DNA from: MGBC114844 sp910585855 | Lineage (GTDB): Bacteria; Bacillota; Clostridia; Lachnospirales; Lachnospiraceae | Length of the DNA stretch: 64,000 nucleotides | NCBI GenBank assembly: GCA_965646165.1 | Contig: CBFFYP010000001.1 | Coordinates: 1 to 64,000, forward strand | Reading direction: 5' to 3' | Shown: positions 15,366 through 25,128 of the stretch, one piece after another | How the letters are laid out: each line of letters opens with the position of its first letter | How positions within the stretch are numbered: position 1 is the stretch's first letter | Notes under the pieces: model-generated | The model's database searches: none | Seen by the model: only the letters and a program-made list of their open reading frames with translations | What the model was told of the DNA's origin: nothing | Program-made: the position numbers and the translations under genes

Positions 15366-18300
15366 ATGAAAAAGAGGATATGGAAAAATCGAATAGTTGC
15401 GTCTGTTATGGCAGGTATTTTGTTTTTATCACAACATTCGATATTTGTGTTTGCAGCAGGTGTTGTGGAACAGATAGGAAAAGAAACTGGAATTGTACAG
15501 GAAGAAACAGAAATTTCAGATAAGATTTCTGTGGAACAGGAAGAGAAACAACAGGAAGAAGAGCAAAAAGATGAAGACTTGGAAGAACCCATAGAGGAAA
15601 TACAGGAAAGTTTGTCTGTTGAAAATCAGGAAAAGCAGGAAGAATTAGAAGAAACTTGTTTAGAGGAAGGAAAAGTTCCTAGTGGCTCTGCAATTATGTT
15701 AACAGAAAGTTTAGAATCGAACGGATTTTTGTATACTTTAAATGGAAATACAGTGACAATAACAGGATATAATGGGACAGAAGCAAATGTAGTAATACCG
15801 GAAGAAATTGATGGATGTCCTGTTATAGAAATTGGTGAAAGTGCATTTAGTAGTTGTAGTAGACTTATAAGTATAGAATTACCTCAAACAATAGAAAAAA
15901 TAGATATGTGGGCATTTATGCATAGTGGATTAAAAAATATAGAGTTTCCAGAATCACTGAAAGAAATAGGAGGTAGAGCATTTGAAGATTGTGATAGTTT
16001 AGTAAATATTTTTTTACCAAAATCAGTACAAAAAATAGGTGCAAGTGTATTTTCATATTGTGATAAGTTAGAAAGTGTTGTGATAGAAGAAAATAGTGAG
16101 GTAGTTTTAGAAGCATATGCATTTAGTAGATGTCCAAATTTAAAAGATGTAAGGTTATCATCTAATATAAGTATAATAGAGCGTGGGATATTTATGGATT
16201 GTGAAAGTTTATGTAGTTTACAGTTACCAACAAATGTAAAACATCTTGGTGAGTTGATGATAAGTGGAACAAAAATTGCAAGTATTGTAATTCCAAAAGG
16301 AGTGGAAACAGGATCGGGAGCGTTGTCTGGATGTGAAACATTAAAAGAAGTTATATTTGAGGAGGGAATGGAAGTTATACCATCAAGTATTGCAAATGGA
16401 AATTATATAGAGAAAGTGGTAATTCCTGAAGGAATAAAAGAAATTGGTAAAAGTGCATTTAGTGATTGTAGTAGACTTACAAATATAGAATTACCTCAAA
16501 CAATAGAAAAAATAGATATGTGGGCATTTATGAATAGTGGGTTAAAAAATATAGAGTTCCCAGAATCACTGAAAGAAATAGGAGGTAGAGCATTTGAAGA
16601 TTGTGATAATTTAGTAAATATTTTTTTGCCAAAATCAGTACAAAAAATAGGTGCAAGTGTATTTGAATATTGTGATAAGTTAGAAAGTGTTGTAATGGAA
16701 GAAAATAGTGAAGTAGTTTTAGGAGCATATGCATTTAAAGATTGTACAAGTTTAGAGTATGTAAAGTTATCATCTAATATAAGTACAATGGAGCGAGGGG
16801 TATTTAGCGGTTGTGAAAGTTTACGTAGTTTACAGTTACCAGCAAATGTAAAACATCTTGGTGAGTTGATGATAAGTGGAACAAAAATTACAAGTATTGT
16901 AATCCCAAAAGGAGTGGAAGTAGCGGAATCTGGTAGTTATGGGAGTGGAGTATTATCTGGATGTGAAACATTAAAAGAGGTTATATTTGAAGAGGGAATG
17001 GAAAAGATACCTCAAAGGATTGCAAGTACAGGTTTGGATTATCTTGAAAAAGTTAATATAGAAAGGGTTGTGATTCCGGCGAGTGTAACAGAAATAGGAA
17101 AAGATGTTTTTAGTATTTGGTCTAAAATAACAATTTATGGGTATGAAGGTTCTTATGCAGAAACTTATGCAAATGAAAATAATATTCCATTTAATACAGT
17201 AATAATTGCAAAGGATGCTACAGCCGAACAGGTTTTAGCAAAGTTTTCTTTGGGGGATTTAATAAAGAATGTCAGTATTAAGGGTGAAAAAATAGATGGA
17301 CCGGAGATTGAAATAGGTAATTATTCTTTTCCATTATTTTCGGTTGATGTGGCATTGGAAATGAAATTGGGAGAGGCTGTACAAGCAAAGGTAGATACAG
17401 AAACAAAAACCATACAGGTTTTAATTGGATTTAAAGATTTTTCCGGTTCAGCTTCTCTCTCAGAAGATGGTAATAAAACCAATTATTGGAGTGAATCTTA
17501 CAAGCAGGTAAAAGATCTTTATACTGGTATGACAGGTAAAAAAGTAGACAGTACAAAGTTATGGAATAATTTTAGCAAGTTAAGAGGAAAACTTCGCAAG
17601 GTTAATGGGCTTAAAATGGGAATTGACGGAAATGCATCAGTAGTGGGATATATGGAATTTAGTTATGCATCCGGTGAAATTGTATTATCCCAAGGAGGAG
17701 TTATTGCAGAAATTGGATTGGGAACATCTTTTGAGTATAAAATTCCGCCATTTCCGATTGCTTATTTAACATTTGGTGCAGAGGTAGAGGCCGGTGCAAA
17801 AATTTCTTTAGTAAGGGAAAGTGCTTATTGTTATAATCCAGCAGCAGATCTTAGTTTAGGTTTAAGTGCAAATATTGGAGTTGGCGTTGGAGAAAAGAAG
17901 ATAAAAACTTATGTGGAGGGAGGTTTAAAAGGAGGTCTTAAGTTTGGATTTAAATTGCCATGTGAAACGTTTGCAAAGGCGTTTTCAGCAAAATTGACAG
18001 GAAAAGTATATTTTGAAAGTAAAGTATTAGGATTTGACGGACCTTCTTATACAAACGAATTTGATGATATTATTTTATATCCAAAGACAACAAAAGGAAT
18101 CGAAGCATTTGCAATGGAAGATGGGGACGGAGTTATTTTAGATATTGTGAAAATGCAGCCAATCAGCAGAGATTATCTATATACAGCAAGTATTGCGAAT
18201 GAAAGCAGAGCGGCACAGCCAAATGTACTTTTGAATATTCCAAACCAATATCCATATCATGAAGCACGAATTGCTTGTTTAGATGATGGAACAAAACTGT

Positions 18301-20663
18301 TGTTATGGGTAGGAGATATGGGAACAAAGTCGGATGTCAATAAAACGTCTTTATGCTATTCCATCTATAATGGTTCAACATGGAGTGAGCCAAAGGTTAC
18401 ATCTGATACCGGAGGACTGAATGATTATCCTTACATAGTTTCTGACGGAAAAACAGTATCTATTCTGTGGCAGAAAACGGATTCTGCTATGCCGGATTCG
18501 GCTGGCTTGGAAGAAATTTTAAAATCTATGGATTTATATTTTATGACTTATCAGAACGGTACATTTAGTAAAGCTGTAAAGATTACAGAAAATTCTTCTA
18601 GTTATGAGATGTTTCATTCTTTAGCTGTCTGCAAAAATCAAATTGGAGCTGCATGGATAGAAAATTCAGCAAATGATCCGTTTTTATTGGAAGGAACAAA
18701 TGTTATAAAAAAAGCAGTTCGAAAAAATGGAAAATGGACAGTTTCTACCATTGCAGAGGGGCTTTCACAGATTGATAATTGTGCAGCAGTAAATTGGAAT
18801 GATGAGCCGGGTGTGTTGTATGAATGTGAGGATCAGATTTATATTGTTACAGATTCTGAAACCATTACTTTACAGGGGAAAAATGCACAAGTAGAAAATA
18901 ATCTTTTGTATTATGAGTCGGGCGAAGTGTTAATGGTTTATGATATCTCTTCAAAACAGAGCAGAGAAACAGGGCTTCCGGCATTTGGAACGACTTATAC
19001 GGTAACGATTTTAGATAACAATCCAGTTATTTCTGCAGTAAGCTATACTGGGTTTACCAGTGAATTGGTTGCTTATCGCTATGAGAAGGAAAGAGGAAAT
19101 TGGAGTGAATTAATTCGTCTGTCTGATGATGCAAAATATATCCGAAGCTATCAGATGACAGAAGACAGAGAGAAAAATTTAATTGCTGTATTTAATTTGG
19201 TAGAAGTAACAGAAGACGCAGAAAAAATTTATGGTACAGCAGATATTCAAGTAGTAAATTTTATGGAAGGGCATGATTTAAAATTAGAACATGCATGGTA
19301 TGAAGAGGAGCAGGTAGTGCCGGGCAGGGATTTACCGATAATATTTGAAGTAAAAAATAATAGTATAGAAAAAGTAACTGCTATTCACGCCATGATTACC
19401 GATGAAACAGGTTCTGTTGCTGCAGAGTCGAATCTTTCCGTAGAACTGCAAGCCGGAGAAACTGGAAGATTTTCCGTATCGTATCCGCTGCCGGATTCTC
19501 TTCACTGTCATAAAATAACTTTAACTGTTACGGCAGAAGATGAAACTGCTTTGCAGGACAATGAAATAGAACTTACAATCGGAAATGCAGATATTTCGGT
19601 AGAAGAAGTTGTATTAAGCGGAACATGGGAAAATGCAGAACTAGTTGGAACAGTAAAAAATATTGGATACCAGACAGCAGAAGGAGTAAGAGTACAAGTA
19701 TATACGATAAATTTCGAGGAAGAAATTACTGTAATAGAAGAGATTTCACTAGGAAGTGTGGAAGCAGGAACAGGAAAGAACTTTACGGTAAGTATACCAA
19801 AGGAATATCGTGAAGTAGATTTATTGGCATTTGGAAATGAAATTTATATTGAAGCACTGACTGATACCGAACAGACGCAATTTAGCAACGATTTGGTAAA
19901 ATATATTATTCGCTCGGAATTGGATGCTCCGTTTGTATTAAATAAATCGGAATTGACATTAAAAGAAGGCGAAAGCGAAACTCTGCTTGTTTCTTATTCT
20001 GCATTGGAAGATGCAGCAGTGGAATGGAACAGCAGCAATCCTTCAGTGGCTACTGTAGAGGGTGGTGTAGTAAAAGCGATTTCTAACGGTAAAGCAGAGA
20101 TAACGGCAAGTGTAAGTGGAAATCAGGTTTCCTGTATAGTGGTAGTAGAAGGAAAAAAGATAATAAAAGTAGAAGGAATTTATGCACAGAATCAAAGTAT
20201 TACATTGAAAAAGGGAGAGTCAACGCAGCTTCAGGCAACGATTCTGCCATCCGATGCAACGAATCAAAAAATAGACTGGACTTCTGATGATACCCAAATT
20301 GCAGAAGTAAAAGACGGCGTAGTAAAAGGAATTGCTCTTGGAGAAACAATCATTACAGCGAGAACCGAGGACGGTAATAAAATCGTACAGTATCAGATTT
20401 CTATTGTACAAGAGCAGGATTTCCAAGAGGTAGATCCAAAACCAGAAAGCAAATATGCATTTGGAGATATTAACCGAAATGGAGGAATCAATTCGATTGA
20501 TGCTGTTCTTACATTAAATTATGCAAGCGGATTGATTGAATTGGACGAAGAACAGCAAAAACTGGCAGATGTAAACGGAGATGGAAAGATTAATTCTACA
20601 GATGCTGTATTGATTTTAAATAAGGCAAGCGGCAATATTCTTCGTTTCCCAGTGGAGCAATAA
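15366..20663 (+). CDS. Secreted BspA-type leucine-rich protein with C-terminal dockerin
   Basis: A 1765-residue exported protein. A signal peptide (Lys-rich start, then ASVMAGILFLSQHSIFVFAA) is followed by an acidic Glu-rich stretch. Residues about 120-610 are BspA-like (LRR_5) repeats with IGESAFSSCSRL and LKEIGGRAFEDC-type units, which include a recent internal duplication. An uncharacterised beta-rich region (about 620-920) and a possible propeller-like region (about 950-1300) follow, then CARDB-like domains, two BIG2-type Ig domains (SSNPSVATVEGGVVKAIS and SDDTQIAEVKDGVVKGIA) and a terminal type I dockerin with two calcium loops, DINRNGGINSID and DVNGDGKINSTD. The start at 15366 has GGAGGT 6 bp upstream. 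By domain content it binds host or dietary ligands and docks on a cohesin, probably the one encoded next. Confidence 0.85.
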   Translation: MKKRIWKNRIVASVMAGILFLSQHSIFVFAAGVVEQIGKETGIVQEETEISDKISVEQEEKQQEEEQKDEDLEEPIEEIQESLSVENQEKQEELEETCLEEGKVPSGSAIMLTESLESNGFLYTLNGNTVTITGYNGTEANVVIPEEIDGCPVIEIGESAFSSCSRLISIELPQTIEKIDMWAFMHSGLKNIEFPESLKEIGGRAFEDCDSLVNIFLPKSVQKIGASVFSYCDKLESVVIEENSEVVLEAYAFSRCPNLKDVRLSSNISIIERGIFMDCESLCSLQLPTNVKHLGELMISGTKIASIVIPKGVETGSGALSGCETLKEVIFEEGMEVIPSSIANGNYIEKVVIPEGIKEIGKSAFSDCSRLTNIELPQTIEKIDMWAFMNSGLKNIEFPESLKEIGGRAFEDCDNLVNIFLPKSVQKIGASVFEYCDKLESVVMEENSEVVLGAYAFKDCTSLEYVKLSSNISTMERGVFSGCESLRSLQLPANVKHLGELMISGTKITSIVIPKGVEVAESGSYGSGVLSGCETLKEVIFEEGMEKIPQRIASTGLDYLEKVNIERVVIPASVTEIGKDVFSIWSKITIYGYEGSYAETYANENNIPFNTVIIAKDATAEQVLAKFSLGDLIKNVSIKGEKIDGPEIEIGNYSFPLFSVDVALEMKLGEAVQAKVDTETKTIQVLIGFKDFSGSASLSEDGNKTNYWSESYKQVKDLYTGMTGKKVDSTKLWNNFSKLRGKLRKVNGLKMGIDGNASVVGYMEFSYASGEIVLSQGGVIAEIGLGTSFEYKIPPFPIAYLTFGAEVEAGAKISLVRESAYCYNPAADLSLGLSANIGVGVGEKKIKTYVEGGLKGGLKFGFKLPCETFAKAFSAKLTGKVYFESKVLGFDGPSYTNEFDDIILYPKTTKGIEAFAMEDGDGVILDIVKMQPISRDYLYTASIANESRAAQPNVLLNIPNQYPYHEARIACLDDGTKLLLWVGDMGTKSDVNKTSLCYSIYNGSTWSEPKVTSDTGGLNDYPYIVSDGKTVSILWQKTDSAMPDSAGLEEILKSMDLYFMTYQNGTFSKAVKITENSSSYEMFHSLAVCKNQIGAAWIENSANDPFLLEGTNVIKKAVRKNGKWTVSTIAEGLSQIDNCAAVNWNDEPGVLYECEDQIYIVTDSETITLQGKNAQVENNLLYYESGEVLMVYDISSKQSRETGLPAFGTTYTVTILDNNPVISAVSYTGFTSELVAYRYEKERGNWSELIRLSDDAKYIRSYQMTEDREKNLIAVFNLVEVTEDAEKIYGTADIQVVNFMEGHDLKLEHAWYEEEQVVPGRDLPIIFEVKNNSIEKVTAIHAMITDETGSVAAESNLSVELQAGETGRFSVSYPLPDSLHCHKITLTVTAEDETALQDNEIELTIGNADISVEEVVLSGTWENAELVGTVKNIGYQTAEGVRVQVYTINFEEEITVIEEISLGSVEAGTGKNFTVSIPKEYREVDLLAFGNEIYIEALTDTEQTQFSNDLVKYIIRSELDAPFVLNKSELTLKEGESETLLVSYSALEDAAVEWNSSNPSVATVEGGVVKAISNGKAEITASVSGNQVSCIVVVEGKKIIKVEGIYAQNQSITLKKGESTQLQATILPSDATNQKIDWTSDDTQIAEVKDGVVKGIALGETIITARTEDGNKIVQYQISIVQEQDFQEVDPKPESKYAFGDINRNGGINSIDAVLTLNYASGLIELDEEQQKLADVNGDGKINSTDAVLILNKASGNILRFPVEQ

Positions 20664-20741
20664 AAAAGAGCGGTGTAAATAATGTATAAAAATCGAATCA
20701 AGATAAATTTACGCCGCAAAAAAACAGAGAGGAGATTATCT

Positions 20742-22871
20742 ATGAAAAGAAAAGCAGCAGCATGGATTGGTGTACTTTGTATGTCACTTGTATCAACAGT
20801 GATTCCAATTTATGCAAAAGATGAAACGGTAACTTTAAATTTAGAAATTTCGGATACAGAAGTAAACGCTGGGGACGAGGTGGTATTAACCGTATTATTA
20901 CAAGACTGTTCCCTTAATTTGGCATCCTTTAATTTAGAAGTTTTTTATGATCCAGAGAAATTTATAATCGGAGAACCAGACACTTCAGGAAGACCAGCAG
21001 GCGGGATACCATCGGATAATAAGAAACCAACGGGAAGTTTTTATATGTCAGCTATGTATTCGCCGGATTTAGCAGAAGTAGAAGACAGAAAACTGCTGAT
21101 TATTCCATTTCAGGCAAAAGAGGATGTATCCGGGACAGCTAATTTTTGGATTGATGAAGTGGCATTTGGATTTAATTATGGAATGGATAGCGTAAATGAG
21201 CCAAAGGGAAACTATGCAGAAGGAGTTCAGGTGCAGATTGTATCAGGAATCTCACAGATAGCAATTACCGATTTAGAAGCTCCGGTAAAAAATCAAGTCC
21301 CAGATACACAGGCAATTGCTTCCGATCATGTTAAAATTACGGATATCGTATGGACACCAGAAGCAGAAACATTTGCAAGTGATACTGCTTATACCGTAAC
21401 AATATCCTATGAATTAGAAGAGGGATATACTTTAACAAAGGATGCTGCAGCAAGCATCAATGGAGAAAAAGCCGAATTGGATCAGGAAAAAGGGCAGATT
21501 CGCTATACATTTCCAAAAACGGAAGGAAAAACACCAATTGAAATAACGTTTGCCGATCCAGATAAAAAAGAGTATGACGGAAAAGAAGTTTCACTTGGTG
21601 AAGTATTTTCAGAGGCGGTTTGTAAGCAGGGAAAGGTAGTGTATCAATATCAGGAAAAGCAATATGAAAACCTTGACGAACTGAAAGAAACCGTTACTGA
21701 CAGCGGTATTTATACAGTAAAAGCCATTTATGAAGATAAAGATTACTATGGAGAAGTATCTGCTAGTTTTGAGATTACAAAAAGAAAAACAGATGTCATT
21801 TGGGAAGAAAAAACTTTTGTATATAACGGAAAAGAACAAGCTCCGGCAGCTTTTTATCAAACAGTGGAAGGAAACCAAAAAGAATTAGAAGTAACCGGTA
21901 AGAAAAGTGATGCAGGAAAAGATTATATTGCCGAAATCGTATCTTTTGAAGATAAAAATTATTATCTGAATGAAGAAACCAGAAAAAAGAAATTTACGAT
22001 TGAAAAAGCACCTTTAACCGGTGAACCTATTTTTCAGAAAATAACATCTTCTAGAAAAAAATTAGGAGATGTTGTAGTAGACACAAAAGAGATACAGCCC
22101 GCAGGAGGAAAATTAATCTGGGATATGGATACATCTACTAGAATAGAAAGAGGAAAATCATATTCATGGCGTTATATCATCAATGATAATTATACAGAAT
22201 TAACAGGAACAGTCGTACTCTGGACTGCCGATAAATATGAGATTGTTGATACGGATGATGATGACGACGATGACAGCAGTGACTGGCAAAATGAAATGTA
22301 TCAAGTAGATCCTGTAGTACGCAGAGTAATCGGTTATGATACAAAAGTAATTGATATGAAAAAAAGTGCAGAAGGAAATTTAATAATTACCTCAAACGGA
22401 TCGATTGTTTTCCAGAAAAAGAACAGCACCTTAGCAAAGAACGAATGGAAATTGGTAGAAAATCAGTGGTATTATTTTGATGCCGATTTCTTTGCCAAGG
22501 CAGGCTGGTACTGCAACTCGGTAGGAAAGTGGTATTATCTTGATTTAGAGAGCAAACAAATGCAGACAGGCTGGAAGTTTATCAATCAAAAGTGGTATTA
22601 TTTGGATTTGACAAATGGAGATATGAAAACAGGCTGGCTTTTTGTAGGAAATAAATGGTATTATTTGGACAGTATCAATGGAGATATGAAGACAGGCTGG
22701 CAGTTGATTGAGAATAAGTGGTATTATTTTGCAGCAAGCGGTGAGATGCAGACAGGTTGGCAGCAGATTGAAAATAAATGGTATTATTTGACTGCAGATG
22801 GAGATTGCCTGTTGAATACCATTACACCAGATGGATACAGAGTTGATCCAAACGGAGTATGGATTCCATAA
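20742..22871 (+). CDS. Secreted cohesin-like protein with cell-wall-binding repeats
   Basis: A 709-residue exported protein, 78 bp after the dockerin gene and probably in one operon. A signal peptide (MKRKAAAWIGVLCMSLVS, cleaved near IYAKDE) precedes a cohesin-like domain at about 27-170: VNAGDEVVLTVLLQDC, LASFNLEVFYDPEKF, LLIIPFQAKEDVSGT. Then come Ig-like repeats (MBG/YDG type, YDGKEVSLGEVF and FVYNGKEQAPA), a run of Asp residues and, from about 600, five to six choline-binding-type wall repeats of the form GWK...NQKWYYLD. The start at 20742 follows AGAGGAG by 7 bp. The architecture is that of a scaffold or anchor that holds a dockerin protein on the cell wall. Cohesin assignment is by pattern only; specificity is unknown. 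Confidence 0.78.
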   Translation: MKRKAAAWIGVLCMSLVSTVIPIYAKDETVTLNLEISDTEVNAGDEVVLTVLLQDCSLNLASFNLEVFYDPEKFIIGEPDTSGRPAGGIPSDNKKPTGSFYMSAMYSPDLAEVEDRKLLIIPFQAKEDVSGTANFWIDEVAFGFNYGMDSVNEPKGNYAEGVQVQIVSGISQIAITDLEAPVKNQVPDTQAIASDHVKITDIVWTPEAETFASDTAYTVTISYELEEGYTLTKDAAASINGEKAELDQEKGQIRYTFPKTEGKTPIEITFADPDKKEYDGKEVSLGEVFSEAVCKQGKVVYQYQEKQYENLDELKETVTDSGIYTVKAIYEDKDYYGEVSASFEITKRKTDVIWEEKTFVYNGKEQAPAAFYQTVEGNQKELEVTGKKSDAGKDYIAEIVSFEDKNYYLNEETRKKKFTIEKAPLTGEPIFQKITSSRKKLGDVVVDTKEIQPAGGKLIWDMDTSTRIERGKSYSWRYIINDNYTELTGTVVLWTADKYEIVDTDDDDDDDSSDWQNEMYQVDPVVRRVIGYDTKVIDMKKSAEGNLIITSNGSIVFQKKNSTLAKNEWKLVENQWYYFDADFFAKAGWYCNSVGKWYYLDLESKQMQTGWKFINQKWYYLDLTNGDMKTGWLFVGNKWYYLDSINGDMKTGWQLIENKWYYFAASGEMQTGWQQIENKWYYLTADGDCLLNTITPDGYRVDPNGVWIP

Positions 22872-22893
22872 AAAAATCTTATTTTTCTAGAAA

Positions 22894-22941
22894 TAAAAAA
22901 GCCCCAAAGCCATTATTAAAGTGGATTATGGGGCTTTTTTT
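22894..22941 (+). terminator. Rho-independent terminator after the cohesin gene
   Basis: AAAAAAGCCCC, 20-nt internal segment, GGGGCTTTTTTT. It closes the dockerin-cohesin transcription unit 25 bp after its last stop codon. Confidence 0.85.
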
Positions 22942-22959
22942 AGGAGGAAGAGAAATTTG

Positions 22960-23052
22960 GTGAAGAATAAACATATAAATAAAAATTATATCATGATTAT
23001 ACTGGCTGCGTTTGTATTGGGAATGGGGAATGGATATAGTTTTTTTATTTGA
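22960..23052 (+). pseudogene. Short membrane-protein start, probably truncated
   Basis: AGGAGG at 22943-22948 precedes a GTG-started frame of 30 residues ending NYIMIILAAFVLGMGNGYSF-F-I. It looks like the first transmembrane helix of a transporter such as an MFS protein, cut short by a stop 50 bp before the family 1 palindrome. It could also be a genuine small membrane peptide. Confidence 0.3.
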
Positions 23053-23105
23053 TTCCTTGTTTAGATAGTAATTGTTCTTTAATAAGTCTTTTGAAGGGGG
23101 AGGAC

Positions 23106-23431
23106 GCTAGATTCGAAAACGGTGGGCATCCTGCTGTTCCGGTTTTCAAAAAGCAAGAAGTTCTAAGACTTCTGCTTTTTCACTCACCCAACCGGACAGA
23201 CCGGGGCGCAATTCGCCCTTCCTGCAGCCAAAACAAAATGGGTGTAAGGAAGGATTTTTCCAACCACAAAACTGCCTCTTCTCTATCATTCGGGCTAAAC
23301 ACGCCCCTTTTTTTTCACACCCTGCATGGAAGCAGGATGTGAAAAAAATCTTAGGTATTTGAGCAGAAGTCCAAGAACTTCTAGCTTTTTTCCAAAGTCA
23401 CTGCAGGATGCCCACCGTTTTCGAATCTGGC
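23106..23431 (+). repeat. Family 1 palindrome, complete copy (326 bp)
   Basis: Arms GCTAGATTCGAAAACGGTGG and CCACCGTTTTCGAATCTGGC pair except for one G-T position. Inner hairpin CACACCCTGC/GCAGGATGTG. The linker CTGTTTCTTGACTCCG follows, and about 270 bp later AGCGTTTGGTGAAAG (23693-23710) resembles the outer right end GCGTCCGGTGAAAG seen at 10141 and 61540, suggesting a lost partner copy. Confidence 0.92.
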
Positions 23432-23761
23432 TGTTTCTTGACTCCGAAATAAAAAAATCGTGTTAAAACTTTTCTGCTATTCTGGCAGTAAAACATAATT
23501 TCTGCTATTATTCGGTTAAGGAACTATTTAGAAATTAATGATAACAATGATTTGTTTAAATGTCTATTTGATGGCATCAGAAAATTTTGACATCTATTAT
23601 ACCTACAATTTTTTTAATAGCTGGACATTTATATTATACAGCATCCTTGTTACAGGTAATTTTTGAACAGTTCCTGACAGCTTCTAGCGTTTGGTGAAAG
23701 AAGACTTTTTGCAGAAGCAATCTACTTCTAAAAGCTTAATTACAGGTACTGTTGGATGTAA
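23432..23761. other. Gap after family 1 copy
   Basis: AT-rich, no gene. Contains the decayed right boundary of the repeat pair near 23693-23710. Nothing else recognised before the promoter of the next gene. Confidence 0.4.
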
Positions 23762-23790
23762 TTGAAAAAATTTTGATTGTGTGGTAGTAT
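23762..23790 (+). promoter_or_regulatory. Promoter of the Rpn-type gene
   Basis: TTGAAA (23762-23767), 17-bp spacer, TAGTAT (23785-23790), 30 bp before the start codon. Confidence 0.6.
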
Positions 23791-23819
23791 GGAAATACAA
23801 AAAATAAAAGAAAAGGCAG

Positions 23820-24632
23820 GTGGGAAGATTGATAGTGACGGAACAGATAGATCAGAAACATCAGGAAGATTTACAGAGGTTAAGAGGTTTTCGCTTGCTT
23901 GATGATGATTTTCTCACGAAGTGTTTTGAGGGAGATACAGCAAGTATTGAACTGGTATTGCAGATTATATTGGAAAAGTCGGATTTAAAGGTTTTGGATG
24001 TTCATACTCAGGTATTTGTGGAGAATTTGCTGAACCGTTCAGTAAGATTTGATATTCTTGCTACTGATAGTACTAGCGCTAAAATAAATGTGGAAATTCA
24101 ACGAGCCGACAAAGGAGCAGGGAGAAAAAGAGCAAGGTATAATAGCAGCATGATGGATGCAAACCTTTTGAAGAAGGGTGAGGATTTCAACCAGTTGCCG
24201 GAAACATGGGTAATTTTTATCACAGAGAATGATGTAATGGGAAAAGGGCTGCCACTTTATTCGATTGAGCGTTGCTTTTTAGGAACAGGAGAAAGATTTG
24301 AAGACGGTTCACATATATTGTATGTGAATGGTGCTTACCGTGGAGATACTCCAATCGGAAAACTTATGCATGATTTTTCCTGTACTGATGCGGAAGATAT
24401 GTATTACGGTACGCTGGCAGACAGAGTGCGGTTTTTCAAGGAAAGTAAGGAGGGGATTTTAATTATGTGCAAAGCTATGGAGGATATGAGAAAAGAGTCT
24501 TTAAAAGAAGGGGCAATAAATACTGCTAAAAGAATGTTGGCAGATGGAATATTGACACTTGAAAAAATTGCGGAATATGCAGGACTTTCACTTGAAGAAG
24601 TGAAGAAACTGAAAGCAGAACGAACAGTATAG
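23820..24632 (+). CDS. Rpn / PDDEXK-type nuclease-like protein
   Basis: A 270-residue member of the PD-(D/E)XK family often annotated as transposase or Rpn recombination-promoting nuclease. The N-terminal domain has the family order LLDDDFLTKCFEGD, ELVLQIIL, RSVRFDILATDS, INVEIQRADK (the D and E-x-Q positions of the active site) and RARYNSSMMDANLLKKGEDF; then WVIFITENDV. The last 40 residues, with ILTLEKIAEYAGLSLEEVKK, are the usual short C-terminal helical tail. Family members cut DNA and raise recombination in Escherichia coli; the cellular role is unclear. GTG 23820 is used as start, but TTG 23829 is also possible. The gene has its own promoter and is flanked on both sides by family 1 palindromes. 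Confidence 0.83.
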   Translation: MGRLIVTEQIDQKHQEDLQRLRGFRLLDDDFLTKCFEGDTASIELVLQIILEKSDLKVLDVHTQVFVENLLNRSVRFDILATDSTSAKINVEIQRADKGAGRKRARYNSSMMDANLLKKGEDFNQLPETWVIFITENDVMGKGLPLYSIERCFLGTGERFEDGSHILYVNGAYRGDTPIGKLMHDFSCTDAEDMYYGTLADRVRFFKESKEGILIMCKAMEDMRKESLKEGAINTAKRMLADGILTLEKIAEYAGLSLEEVKKLKAERTV

Positions 24633-24675
24633 TTATTTACAAAATGGTTTCTGTGGAGTTTTTTATCAGACGGAC

Positions 24676-24999
24676 GCCAGATGTGGTTTGCTCATTTCTT
24701 CTGTTTGCTCCGCTTCAAACAGTAAGAAAATCTAAGACTTCTGCATTTATATGCATCTAACCGGACGAACCGGGGCGCAATTCGCCCGCAGTGTAGCCGA
24801 AATTCTGTTGGTGTAAGGAAGGATTCTACCTTCTATAAGATATTGCTTTCTCTCAATGCGGGCTAAACACGCCCCTTTTTTTACATATACTGCATGGAAG
24901 TAGTGTATGTAAAAAATTCTAGGTTTCTAAGCAGAAGTCTAAGATTTTCTAACTGTTCTCCGAAGTCGCATACAGAAGAAACGAGCAAACCACATCTCG
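24676..24999 (+). repeat. Family 1 palindrome, complete copy (324 bp)
   Basis: Arms GCCAGATGTGGTTTGCTC and GAGCAAACCACATCTCG pair, of the GAGCAAACC subtype. The inner hairpin ACATATACTGC/GTAGTGTATGT has changed on both sides compared with other copies. It faces the reverse copy at 25129 over a 129-bp linker. Confidence 0.9.
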
Positions 25000-25128
25000 T
25001 TGTTGGTTGAATAGCGATAGAAAAAAATTATTAAAAAAGAGATAGAAGAAAACTGAAAGCAGTAACAGTCTGTGATTTTCTACGATAAAAATTCGTTTTT
25101 TGCTTTTTTGTTCCGAAGCCAAGAAACA

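Noticed and set aside
23049..23342. Open frames of 60-100 codons inside the palindromic elements (also near 42000, 48600, 59500)
   Set aside because: They appear in equivalent positions of the repeats on both strands, lack ribosome sites and follow the stem sequences; no protein family resemblance.
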